Under the pieces are notes generated by a model, which was not told the origin of the DNA, searched no databases, and saw only the letters and a list, made by a program, of their open reading frames with translations. This document shows, one piece after another, positions 1 to 9,200 of a stretch of 64,000 bases of DNA. The first letter of the stretch is position 1; each line of letters begins with the position of its first letter. The DNA lies in NCBI GenBank assembly GCA_024704765.1, contig JAKMXF010000022.1:854555-918554 (forward strand). Reading direction: 5' to 3'. A program made the position numbers and the translations under genes. Origin of the DNA: Oopsacas minuta (Eukaryota; Porifera; Hexactinellida; Lyssacinosida; Leucopsacidae).

Positions 1-55
1 AGGCGCAATGCGTCGAGTTCATCGCGAAGCGATGAGCCAAAGGCTCGTATAGATT
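1..55 (-). repeat. Fragment of a dispersed CG-rich repeat
   Basis: Read on the minus strand, this stretch closely matches positions 63632-63680. Both carry the blocks GGCTC, TCGCTTCGCGAT and ACTCG, followed by CGCATTGC. The same family tail is linked elsewhere to a GTTT-rich dispersed repeat. The window edge cuts this copy, so its full extent is unknown. It has no coding potential. Confidence 0.6.
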
Positions 56-214
56 TAAAAGTTTAAATTTTGTATATATTAGTTGCAATACAGAACAGTT
101 GCCAATTTAGTAGAGGAATCACAAGAACTCTGTAATGATAAGTTAACAAGAGAGTTATAACATGAAAAGATTTGTATTATTAAATTTGCTTCCAATTGAT
201 TATTTACATTCAAT

Positions 215-682
215 TTATGCACTGCACTCGTTATAATAAAATGGACAATTAAAGGAATGTTTTAAATGAGAATCTTGCAGAATATTGTCGATCGTCTTCT
301 TCAGCCCAGTTAGTTCCACCTCAAGTGCCTGAATTGTCTGGCCTAAGGACTGGTTGGCAACTGTCAAAATTCGTGCCTTCATTACAGCAGTTCTTGCTCG
401 TTGTTTGGCTCTGTAACGTGACTTCCTGACAGCGTCATTGTTTTTCCTGCGTTTAATTTTACTTCTCTCAACAGCTTGATTTTGAGAGGATAGAACTTTC
501 GCAGATGGTGAGTGACTAAAATTTGGAGAAGTATTTGAGAATTCAAACGATTTGTTAGTATTTGAAATAGTTATGAGTTCATTGCAATTTGGATTGTAAA
601 TAATTGTTCTATAATTTTCGAATCTGTACGGAATAATATTATTCTGGAAAGAGCTAGTATTCAGGATTGGATTGTAATTCAT
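215..682 (-). CDS. C/EBP-like bZIP transcription factor
   Basis: This 155-residue protein has a basic region near residues 75-100. It contains the C/EBP-type signature N-x2-A-V-R-K-S-R (seen as KNNDAVRKSR), followed by a heptad zipper with hydrophobic and leucine positions at about residues 105-140. The N-terminal 70 residues are Asn/Ser-rich and low in complexity, as in short activation segments. C/EBP-family proteins bind DNA as dimers in the nucleus. The frame is open from an ATG, with no sign of an intron. A second bZIP with the same DAVRKSR core lies at 47659-48120, so the two are probably diverged paralogues. The length is short for C/EBP-alpha or -beta and nearer C/EBP-gamma. The family call is firm but the orthologue is not. 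Confidence 0.8.
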   Translation of the reverse strand: MNYNPILNTSSFQNNIIPYRFENYRTIIYNPNCNELITISNTNKSFEFSNTSPNFSHSPSAKVLSSQNQAVERSKIKRRKNNDAVRKSRYRAKQRARTAVMKARILTVANQSLGQTIQALEVELTGLKKTIDNILQDSHLKHSFNCPFYYNECSA

Positions 683-1310
683 TCAGAAGTGTAAACTGAA
701 AAGATATTCTTTTATAAATTTACTGAAGGCTTATATAATTATCACAAAAATATCTATGTGAGTTTAACCTAACAAGCTTCGTAAATATTTCAAAAAGGCG
801 GGCAATTACCCGTTATTTTCAAATTAATTTCTTTCATAAAAAGACACAATAATAAGTAGCGGAATTATCAAAAAATCCTAATTTTAGCCTGAAAAGTATG
901 TCTCAACCAGAACTATAGGCACATACCAAGTTCTGGCTATTGAGCAATAAAATCACTTAATATTCAATACAGAAGTTCACTTTTGTAGCAAGGACAATAT
1001 GAATAAGAGAGTCCTTGTAATTTCACTTTTAAATATGATGCAATTCCAATTATTTGATTAAATAATTTTTTGATGATAGGAATGGGTAAACACAAACACT
1101 TCTTGAAAATCAAAATAAGCGTGTGTAAAAATATTTTACCAAAACTAGTAATATATTTTTGATTGTAACATCATATATTCGGTTAACATGAGAGATAACT
1201 GCAAATTATTTGAAGGGATTTACCCACCAGTTTTGCTAAATTCTCAATGTCATCAAATTCATTTCTGGTCATAATCTTTACAGACACTTCTTGGCTAATA
1301 ATTATAAGCT
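683..1310. other. Intergenic, AT-rich
   Basis: This lies between the bZIP gene and ABITRAM, both on the minus strand. It should include the bZIP promoter and the ABITRAM 3' end. No convincing ORF, RNA gene or terminal inverted repeat is seen. Confidence 0.5.
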
Positions 1311-1862
1311 TTATATTTCGAGAGGCTGAAATGGCTTTATTCTCTCCCTCATTACCGTAAGGTTAGTGCATGCCTTACTACGTTCACGAAATATTGGCAT
1401 AATCACAGCAATGTGTCCTTCATCAAGTGGTCGTCTTATCAACAGCTGTGGTTCTTTGACAATATTATCATTGACTTCAATAAGATAGCCCTCTATACAA
1501 CTATATACTGGAAACTTCTCTCCATTCTCACAACACAAATAGCAGAGGATAGAGGAGGGATATAATCGCTGAGCTCCTTGCTTGCTCTTTCCTCGAGCTA
1601 TATTCGCAGCACGGTCTATCCGCCTAGAAACCTGACAGTCTACTCGACAAACAGGTAAAGAATCTTTCTCTCTGATGAGAGGATGTCCTGAACCTAGACA
1701 CACAACACAAACGTTGTTAGAGTGTTGTAGTATATAGAAATTAGGATGACACGCTCCGTACTGATCTACAGAGAAGTGGGACTGATATTGGGTATAGTAT
1801 CTCTCTATAGGAGGAGGGTAGCTAAAGTTTCCAGTTGGGTTATTCACAATCAAATCTGTCAT
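1311..1862 (-). CDS. ABITRAM: ABITRAM / FAM206A (Simiate) homologue
   Basis: This 183-residue protein aligns by eye with the actin-binding transcription modulator family. Matching elements, in order, are an ERYYTQY start, the strong block YILQHSNNVCVVCL, HPLI, a KQGAQ segment, CENGEKFPVYSCIEGYLIEVN, and GHIAVIMPIF near the C-terminus. The C-terminal half resembles the glycine-cleavage-H/lipoyl-like beta fold that defines the family. In vertebrates the protein acts in nuclear speckles and at actin filaments in neurons; that role is family knowledge and is not shown here. Length and single-domain layout match the family. The single exon opens with an ATG. ASPM lies about 0.9 kb upstream on the same strand. 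Confidence 0.88.
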   Translation of the reverse strand: MTDLIVNNPTGNFSYPPPIERYYTQYQSHFSVDQYGACHPNFYILQHSNNVCVVCLGSGHPLIREKDSLPVCRVDCQVSRRIDRAANIARGKSKQGAQRLYPSSILCYLCCENGEKFPVYSCIEGYLIEVNDNIVKEPQLLIRRPLDEGHIAVIMPIFRERSKACTNLTVMRERIKPFQPLEI

Positions 1863-2751
1863 TAGATACCAATGAGCATTATCTTGTATAATTTACTAAT
1901 TTCTAATAATTGAATAGAGGGTTATTTAAACTAAAATGTCAACGCCGCAAGCGTTACATGACTCAACACTCACTGAAATTAGACATTCTATATCCTGCAG
2001 TTATAATTACCTCCTCCCTCCTTCAACGTTATGTAACACTGAATTACAAAATACACGTGATCCATAGTTGTCAACTTTCGTAAAAATATATCCGTGAGAT
2101 TTGTTTCGAACTTTTGATCAGTTGAATTTAGCTAAGTTTTAAATACGTCTTTCAATGAAGACGTATTACGTATATAATACGTTCAATCCACAATTTTGGT
2201 GACGTAGCTTCTATTAGGTTGATTTCTGCAATAGATATTTGCTTGAAACAGAAGTTCTCGAATTGTTAATGAGAAATCTTAGCTTAGTTGGCCAAAGTAT
2301 ATAATACTTGATAATTATGTGAAAATCTCCTATTTCCATATTAATCTGGACGTATAATACGTTCAAATTGATCACATATAACGTATTTACAAGTTAGGAA
2401 TTTTGCTAGTTTTTGAAACGTACGGATATCTACTCACCAACCACCATAATGGCGCAATACATAATGTTCATTTCGCTATGAATTACTGTAATAACTTCAA
2501 TTTCCCCAAAAAAAGTAAAAATGAAAGTGAGATTGTGTTAAAATACGTGACACATGACAACTAGCCGTAATCTAATTAATCAGTATTCACCACAGATCCG
2601 GTAGTTTTCAAAGGGGGCATCAACCCCTCTTAGCTCACTAACCGGTTAGCATACTAGACTAACTTGCTACTAGTTACACAAACAAGTTCATAAGTCGAAG
2701 AAATAACAATAATAAATTAGGCAACAGCAACAAGTGTAATTTATCTAGCAA
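1863..2751. other. Intergenic with two copies of TATAATACGTTCAA
   Basis: This gap lies between ABITRAM and ASPM. A 14-mer, TATAATACGTTCAA, occurs at 2173-2186 and again at 2353-2366, and a third partial ACGTATT motif lies near 2380. It may be a decayed MITE or promoter repeat. No ORF is supported. Confidence 0.4.
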
Positions 2752-5700
2752 TTAAGTGATATAACGAAAGTGAGTAAAAACTCTTTCTAATTCATGAATA
2801 GAAAGTGAAAGATCTTTCCTAGCCTTGCCCAGCATACGGTTAGCTCCAACAGAATACTTCCTCTTTAGATTAGTAAGTAGCTTGTGCATTTTCTGAATAG
2901 AATTTTTATGCATGGAGTGTATGGTAGCTACTTGATCGGGGTGTTTGCAAAAAGCTATCAGTAAATGACAGAGTATACGGACCGTGCTAGGCTGAGTAGT
3001 GTATATCTTCTGCAATAAATCAGTTATGATAGGAATACTCTGTCCGTAGATAAATACATCATTTGCAATAGACGGCCATTTAGTCATCTGCAAGAGCACG
3101 TCAGCAGCCTTCTCAACCCGCTGCATGATAGAGGGAGACCTCACGTTGTTATCAACCAGCATGTATAGGATATTTAATCCCTCCCGTCGTACACGAATAG
3201 CGCAAGGTTCTGAAACATATACTGCTGTCTTGAGGTTGTCTAGTATGTCATATTTCTGTGAGAGAGAGCGAGAGTGTAGGAGTATGTCTAAGTATTTTGG
3301 GATCTTGTTTTTGAGTTGATCAGAAATATCAGCTGATTTTGTAGCATCAGATAGCCTGCGTTTTATTGAGAGGAGAGAGCTCTCCATGTTTTGTCGTGTT
3401 AAATATCCTCTAAAGAAACTTTGTATAGTAATTGCTGCTCTGCTCTCTTTCTCTAGCTGACGGTTCTTCAGATAAACAGGACATTTTCTGAATGTCTGCT
3501 GAATAAGAATTACAGCTGTTTGTCGGGAAGTATACTCAGATCGGATACGGTATGATCGAAAATTACATTGAATACAGACTGCAGCTTTTTCATGTTTCAA
3601 GATCTGCTTATAATTACGATGTTTTCTAAAAGCACGCTGGATTGAAGTAGCTGATTTTCTCATAGAAATATAATTATTTCTTATAGAGATAGTTAGTTTG
3701 TTAGATGAGTAGAGACGATACCATCGTTGAATAGAGAGTGTAGAGAGAAGTATTTCTTGCGAGATGATAGTTATGCAAATATACATAACTCTGTCCACTA
3801 AAGCATTGGATAAGTTTCTAAGTTGAAGTTCATATTTATGTTTCTTGTCTTCAAGGTGAATTCTGATAGAGAGTTGCAGTGAAATAACAGTAGATTTGAG
3901 AGATAGGTAATTCTTCCTTGTAGATATAGCTAGTTTGTTTGCTGTCCATCTACGATAACAGTTTTGAATTCTAATCACAGACATAAGCCTTTCCTGTTCG
4001 AGTTTGAGCTTTGATTCCATAATTACTCTCTCAACAATACTATTTGAATATTTGGATAGAATAGTCTCGTTATATTGTTTCCTTAGAAATGAGAGTTCCC
4101 TATGAGCCTTCACACCCCGATACATACTCTGTAATGTAATAACTGACTTTACAAACTCTTTAGTTACTATCATGTGGGATTGAGTAAGAATGTTGTGAAC
4201 TAAATCATCAGCTGTTTTCTGGATAAGACAGAAATATATTCTCTTGTGCTCGATGTATCTCCTGACAGCACGCTGAATTAAAATAACACTATTTCTGAGA
4301 GAGAGATAATTCTCCCTTGTAGACAATGCTAATTTGTTTGCTGACCATCTACGATAACTATTCTGTAAAATACGAATAGAATTCTGTCTTTCTTGTATGA
4401 GTTTAGCTACAGTATTATCTATTACCAGCTGAATAGTTGAAGAAGATAGCTTTAAAACATAGCTCTCGTTGTATTGACGTTTGAGTATTTTGAGCTCTTT
4501 ACGAGCTTTGTATGCACGGTATATTGACTGAATTGTAAGGGTAGATTGCTCAATAACTTCATGATTATGATTCATATCTTGAAGATATCTTCTAAAAGTG
4601 CGTTGTAATGTAATCACTATATATTTAAGGGAAAGATAATTCTTCCTGAGAGATAACGCGAGTGTATTTGCAGACCATTGACGATAAGATTTTTGTATAA
4701 CGTAAATTGAATGCAGTCTTTCTTGTTGTAGATTATTCGTGATTTGATCAATTATATTCTGAATAGTTGAATAAGATAGATTTTCAAGATAAAATTCGTT
4801 AGATTGAATTTTGAGCATTAGAAGCTCTTTACGAGCATTGTATCCACGGTACGCTGACTGTATAATAACAGCTGATTGTTCTAAAGTAGCAACACATCTC
4901 TGTTGTATCATATAATTTCTATCTTCTCTAAGTTGTGTGAGTTCTCTACGAGCTCTGAATCCTCTAAATATACGTTGTATATTGACCGTAGCTAGTTCGT
5001 ATTCTCTGTTAACATTGATGAGTGATGTAGTCAATATCCTGTGTACCAATTCATTAGCTTGTAGCTCGAGAGCATCTCTCCTAAGTTTAATGTTCTTTCT
5101 GAAAGTCCGTTGAATTGAAATAACAATGCGTTTATGAGAAAGATATTTATTTCTTGAAGATATAGCTAGTTGCTTAGCTGACCAAATACGATAACATCTC
5201 TGTAGAGTTATGGCAGCAGTGGTTTTCTCATGTAAGATACGTTTTCTGTTATCTCTAGCATGTGAGAGATATCTACGAACAAGATAAGCTCTGTAGAATG
5301 ACTGAATAGTTACAGCTGCTAGTGTTTGCTCATGAAATTCACACAATTGAGAGTCATATGATGACTGTTCTAGCTGTTTCTGCTGTATTCTGTATGTATA
5401 GCGCTTATAAGCTCTCTGTATTACTACAGCAGCTCTGATCTCTTCTGAAAGCTCCAGCTGTTGAGCACACAGATATGATAGGTACATTATAACCACTTTT
5501 TCGTTTGGACCTGTCTGGAAGAAGTCGGAAGGAGGTGGCAGGGTAGGCACACCTCCAAGAGAAGACAATTTATCAGAGAATTCTTCGAGATTAGATTTAG
5601 CATCATCACAAATAAAGTGTCTGGAAAGGAGAGAAGGATGGTAATAGTGTAGAATGTAGCAGAGAGCACGTCCATCCTTGAAACTTGAAGTAAAGTCAGT

Positions 5701-7773
5701 TACTCTGATACCAAATATGCTACATATCACACTACACCATTCTAGTAGTAGCTCAAGTGTATTAGAGTTCAACTGGTCACTTCCCTGGTTACCAGTTCGC
5801 TCGTTAGGAATGTAGTTGTCATGTATCGAGTGCTTAACGCGAATATAAACTATTTCGCGACGAAGTAGAAACTCATCCAACTTGATAGCGATGCGGAAAT
5901 GGAAGATAAGCGCCCAAATAAGAGATAGAGTTTTCTCTCTATGACCAATAGCAATATCTTTGCTACTAATACCAAGATCTATCTGAGTAATTTCCTTCAA
6001 TTTCTCTAGAAACATTTTATTGTTTGCAAGTTTAGGACTCATACTGGTAGCAGGAATACGTAGCTTATGAGAGAGACTCCAGTCTTGTGTTAGGAGCTCC
6101 AAGAGGCGAGAGAGACGGACTCCGTCTCTTAGGTCAACAGCTAGATTCTTAACTTTGTAGTCAAACTCATCCAAGAATGATTGTTTGTGAGTAACACGAT
6201 AACCGAGATTACTCAGATGTTTAGTGATGTCACCTTCTCCCTGTAGGAAGCTGCTGGAGAAATATAAAATCAATTCTCGAGAAGATTTGATACGAGAACT
6301 TTTGAAGAGACAAGGATCATGGTTGATAAGTTTTTGTCGTTTAGCCATATCCAGAAATAGAATAAGTGTGAAGTATTTGAACATAATGTGCTTACTGATA
6401 GCTAGATCGTATCCCTTGGTGAATAGGCCAGGTACTTTCCTGTGAGAGAACTTAGCTGATATATTTCGCGAACTGAAAAGATTTAGAGTTAAAAATTTAT
6501 GAATTGTCCTAGAATCCATTTCATGTGTGACAGGTATTGTACAGTTAAAGACAGCCTCGAGACCTAGTCGTAACCAGAGGGGATGGTAGGAGAGGATGGT
6601 GCGTAGCAGGTCCTCTTTCAGTCCCACATCCTTCCATACCTGTTTTTCTGGCCGGATCTTTAGTCGACACTTTTCAATCTCAGTGTGTAGTGTGTACAGA
6701 GTTGAGGTAAACTGTGTACTGCTATAGAGGGTCTTCATTTTGGTTCGGAGATGGTAGAGGTATTTGCGTTGTGTGACAGAGTACTTGGGTTCTCCTGAGG
6801 GCAGGATACTGTCAGAGGGGGAATTAATGCCCCTGAAGGTTGTAGTTAGGTTTATAGAATATCTCTTAGTGGGAGGGGAATTGTCAGATTGGATAGAAGT
6901 GAAATTGGAGGAGTCTTGAGGAGATAGGATGAAGTTAAGCCAATGTGTGAATGCGCAAATCTGTTTGTCTGCCCATTGACTATCAAATATACCAGCACCA
7001 GGAGCATTTACACAGAATGTCAGATTTCTCCTCTCAGCAGCTACCATACTCACATCTTGGTTCTTAGCAAGGAAGCGGTTTTTGATAGAATTACAAACCA
7101 TAGGAGTAGAGGCAATGAAGGATTGAGAAGGAAAAGAGAGAGCACTGTCATCTACATCTATTAAAGTGTGTGAAGAGACCGGGTTGACTGCTAGTGAGGT
7201 AAGAGGGGCACGAAATGCTGACGTAATATTATGTTTGGTAAAAGAGACTTGTGTGTCACCAAAGAGAACTCTTTGAGATTTTCTAGTAACAACATGTACT
7301 TTACCATATAAGGTAACTTTAGAAATGAATCTACAGCCCCATTTGAATACGAGCGATGTGTGAAGGTCATCTGGGATTATAGGCGTCCATGTGATTCGTA
7401 TCAGAGCAGATGAATTAGGAGGCAAATGGTAGAGAAAAGAATCTTTTAGGTTAGGTAAAGGGTTGTCTGCATCTGCTATCGGGAGACGGAGAGTCTCAAT
7501 ACGGACGGCGGTGCTTTCTGAGGGAGCAGTAAGGAGGGCAGTCATGAGAACATCTTTAGGGTTGAATATATTCAGTTTACAGGATCTAGATTCCCGCATG
7601 TGGGTGGTACCAAGATCTATCTTTGTTGGAGGCTGGAAGGGGACAAACAGGAGCTCGTGGTATGGATCAGAGTCCTCATGAGAGGGCGTAACGGTAGGAC
7701 TAAGGAATGGGAGATAAATAGAGGAGGTAGTATTCTGTGAGGGATATACATCACGAGAAGGGCTTGTGGCCAT
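2752..7773 (-). CDS. ASPM: Abnormal spindle protein (ASPM/Asp), single exon
   Basis: This 1673-residue protein has the full ASPM layout. An N-terminal ASH domain (about 35-160) includes the PFxPP and FNPKD motifs. Two calponin-homology regions follow at about 510-630 (LRDGVRLSRLLELL) and 665-770 (FKDGRALCYILHYYHP). Nineteen recognisable IQ motifs lie at about 775-1460 (VVIQRAYKRY to ITIQSFFRGY), then an armadillo-like C-terminal helical region (about 1475-1660). ASPM binds microtubule minus ends and calmodulin at spindle poles. It is shorter than human ASPM (about 3480 aa), mainly through fewer IQ motifs, as in many invertebrates. There is no intron anywhere in 5 kb, although vertebrate ASPM has many. 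Five IQ pairs share a YRxWSAxxLAxSxRxxYLS linker, which implies internal unit duplication. Confidence 0.95.
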   Translation of the reverse strand: MATSPSRDVYPSQNTTSSIYLPFLSPTVTPSHEDSDPYHELLFVPFQPPTKIDLGTTHMRESRSCKLNIFNPKDVLMTALLTAPSESTAVRIETLRLPIADADNPLPNLKDSFLYHLPPNSSALIRITWTPIIPDDLHTSLVFKWGCRFISKVTLYGKVHVVTRKSQRVLFGDTQVSFTKHNITSAFRAPLTSLAVNPVSSHTLIDVDDSALSFPSQSFIASTPMVCNSIKNRFLAKNQDVSMVAAERRNLTFCVNAPGAGIFDSQWADKQICAFTHWLNFILSPQDSSNFTSIQSDNSPPTKRYSINLTTTFRGINSPSDSILPSGEPKYSVTQRKYLYHLRTKMKTLYSSTQFTSTLYTLHTEIEKCRLKIRPEKQVWKDVGLKEDLLRTILSYHPLWLRLGLEAVFNCTIPVTHEMDSRTIHKFLTLNLFSSRNISAKFSHRKVPGLFTKGYDLAISKHIMFKYFTLILFLDMAKRQKLINHDPCLFKSSRIKSSRELILYFSSSFLQGEGDITKHLSNLGYRVTHKQSFLDEFDYKVKNLAVDLRDGVRLSRLLELLTQDWSLSHKLRIPATSMSPKLANNKMFLEKLKEITQIDLGISSKDIAIGHREKTLSLIWALIFHFRIAIKLDEFLLRREIVYIRVKHSIHDNYIPNERTGNQGSDQLNSNTLELLLEWCSVICSIFGIRVTDFTSSFKDGRALCYILHYYHPSLLSRHFICDDAKSNLEEFSDKLSSLGGVPTLPPPSDFFQTGPNEKVVIMYLSYLCAQQLELSEEIRAAVVIQRAYKRYTYRIQQKQLEQSSYDSQLCEFHEQTLAAVTIQSFYRAYLVRRYLSHARDNRKRILHEKTTAAITLQRCYRIWSAKQLAISSRNKYLSHKRIVISIQRTFRKNIKLRRDALELQANELVHRILTTSLINVNREYELATVNIQRIFRGFRARRELTQLREDRNYMIQQRCVATLEQSAVIIQSAYRGYNARKELLMLKIQSNEFYLENLSYSTIQNIIDQITNNLQQERLHSIYVIQKSYRQWSANTLALSLRKNYLSLKYIVITLQRTFRRYLQDMNHNHEVIEQSTLTIQSIYRAYKARKELKILKRQYNESYVLKLSSSTIQLVIDNTVAKLIQERQNSIRILQNSYRRWSANKLALSTRENYLSLRNSVILIQRAVRRYIEHKRIYFCLIQKTADDLVHNILTQSHMIVTKEFVKSVITLQSMYRGVKAHRELSFLRKQYNETILSKYSNSIVERVIMESKLKLEQERLMSVIRIQNCYRRWTANKLAISTRKNYLSLKSTVISLQLSIRIHLEDKKHKYELQLRNLSNALVDRVMYICITIISQEILLSTLSIQRWYRLYSSNKLTISIRNNYISMRKSATSIQRAFRKHRNYKQILKHEKAAVCIQCNFRSYRIRSEYTSRQTAVILIQQTFRKCPVYLKNRQLEKESRAAITIQSFFRGYLTRQNMESSLLSIKRRLSDATKSADISDQLKNKIPKYLDILLHSRSLSQKYDILDNLKTAVYVSEPCAIRVRREGLNILYMLVDNNVRSPSIMQRVEKAADVLLQMTKWPSIANDVFIYGQSIPIITDLLQKIYTTQPSTVRILCHLLIAFCKHPDQVATIHSMHKNSIQKMHKLLTNLKRKYSVGANRMLGKARKDLSLSIHELERVFTHFRYIT

Positions 7774-8710
7774 GAATAAGCTAATTATTGTGAAATATAT
7801 TCATATAAAGATTGTACAGTTCTAAGTATGGAAAGGGATCACTAAATTTGGAATTATTATTGTTCTAATTCGAAATATTTCTTGGTATAAAATTGCATAT
7901 TATTATTATAACTAATCATAAAATAGTTTAGAATATTCGCCTCAGATATATCAAAAGTGAAACCAAACTAAGAAAATTCCTAAGCCAGAAAAGTAAGTAA
8001 CTATGCACTGTAATATAAACAATCGAATTAATATAACTGACCTCAAATTAGTAGATGATCGAATGGAATGTGAAATAAAGAAAATAAATTGTACTGAAAT
8101 TATACAAACTGCAATACGTAACTGTTTATAGTATAAGTGAATTGAGGAGATTTGGCGCCTAATTTCTGACCAATCAAATTCGATATTCTAATAAGCGGTT
8201 TGAGAGATTTTTTGGACCATGGATTATTAAATAAAGATAATTGTAACTCGTTTTATCATAATTATATTACTATTGTCAATTATGCTAACTTACCTAGAAA
8301 GTATGCTAGAATATCCCAAAAAAGATATTTACGCCAGAAAAGTCATTGTCATAGATTTACATATGTTAAAAAGTTATAGGTATGTTCATGCCAGATTTAG
8401 AAATATCATGCTAGACTCTACCAGAAAAGTTACTGTATTAGACTTCACTTATGACTTATGAGAAAAGTCATGATGCTATTTACGGTTAAATTATTCCTGA
8501 TGTAACTCATAATGGCAATTTGGCAACACTGCTACAGAGTAAGTACCATCAATCATAGCATGATATGCATCAATCTAGTAATGTGAGCTCAAATCGACTG
8601 AATAAATGAATCAATATTATAATAATCGATGTTTAGCCCAGTGATGTTGTAGTAATAATTGTTATGGTTCAGCACACTGAATAAATATTTAGTGCATTTG
8701 CTTGTAAATA
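7774..8710. other. Intergenic with degenerate GCCAGAAAAGT units
   Basis: This lies upstream of ASPM. The word CCAGAAAAGT recurs at about 7983, 8328 and 8420, with shortened versions near 8390 and 8460, so 8280-8480 looks like a decayed tandem repeat. A 62-codon frame at 8273-8461 runs through these units and is not taken as a gene. Confidence 0.4.
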
Positions 8711-8956
8711 CAGTCAACTCCAGGTATATCGAAGCTCAAGGGACTTCGATAATAACTTCGGTATAACTAATAAGAATTCATGAAATTTAGCCCTGAAACC
8801 ATGACAAGTCGGGTAAAAGCTGAGCCTAGTTATGCACATTTAATTGACAATTGACAGAATTATTAAGTGTTAAGTTGTTCTCATATGTCACTGCTGGAAT
8901 TCGCTGCTGACGTCACACTCGTAATATTTCCCGTTCGATATGACGGTAGTTGACTG
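8711..8956. mobile_element. pogo/Tigger-like MITE with TA duplication
   Basis: The left end starts CAGTCAACTCCAGG and continues TATATCGAA. The right end, read on the minus strand, is CAGTCAACTACCG followed by TCATATCGAA. Both ends are flanked by TA (8709-8710 and 8957-8958). The element is 246 bp with no coding capacity. TA duplication, CAGT-starting inverted repeats and a TATATCGA block point to a pogo/Tigger-type non-autonomous element. It lies downstream of ACSL. Confidence 0.75.
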
Positions 8957-9200
8957 TACTTATCTATAATGCAAACACAGTTTCATATACATTGTTTAAC
9001 AGATTGTGATCGAAGCGAGAGGAGGAACAACTACCGTAAGTACAGGATGATCATATGGATACTAAATAATAAATATTATTACTAAAGGAATCACTCACTA
9101 ATAATCAAACTGACAATAAATATGAATACAACTAGCAACAAAAATAAATCTAGAAAGAAAAGCATAACTAATATGAGAGCTAACCACTCCATAGAATAAA

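Noticed and set aside
8273-8461. 62-codon plus-strand ORF
   Set aside because: It runs through degenerate repeat units and has no family features.
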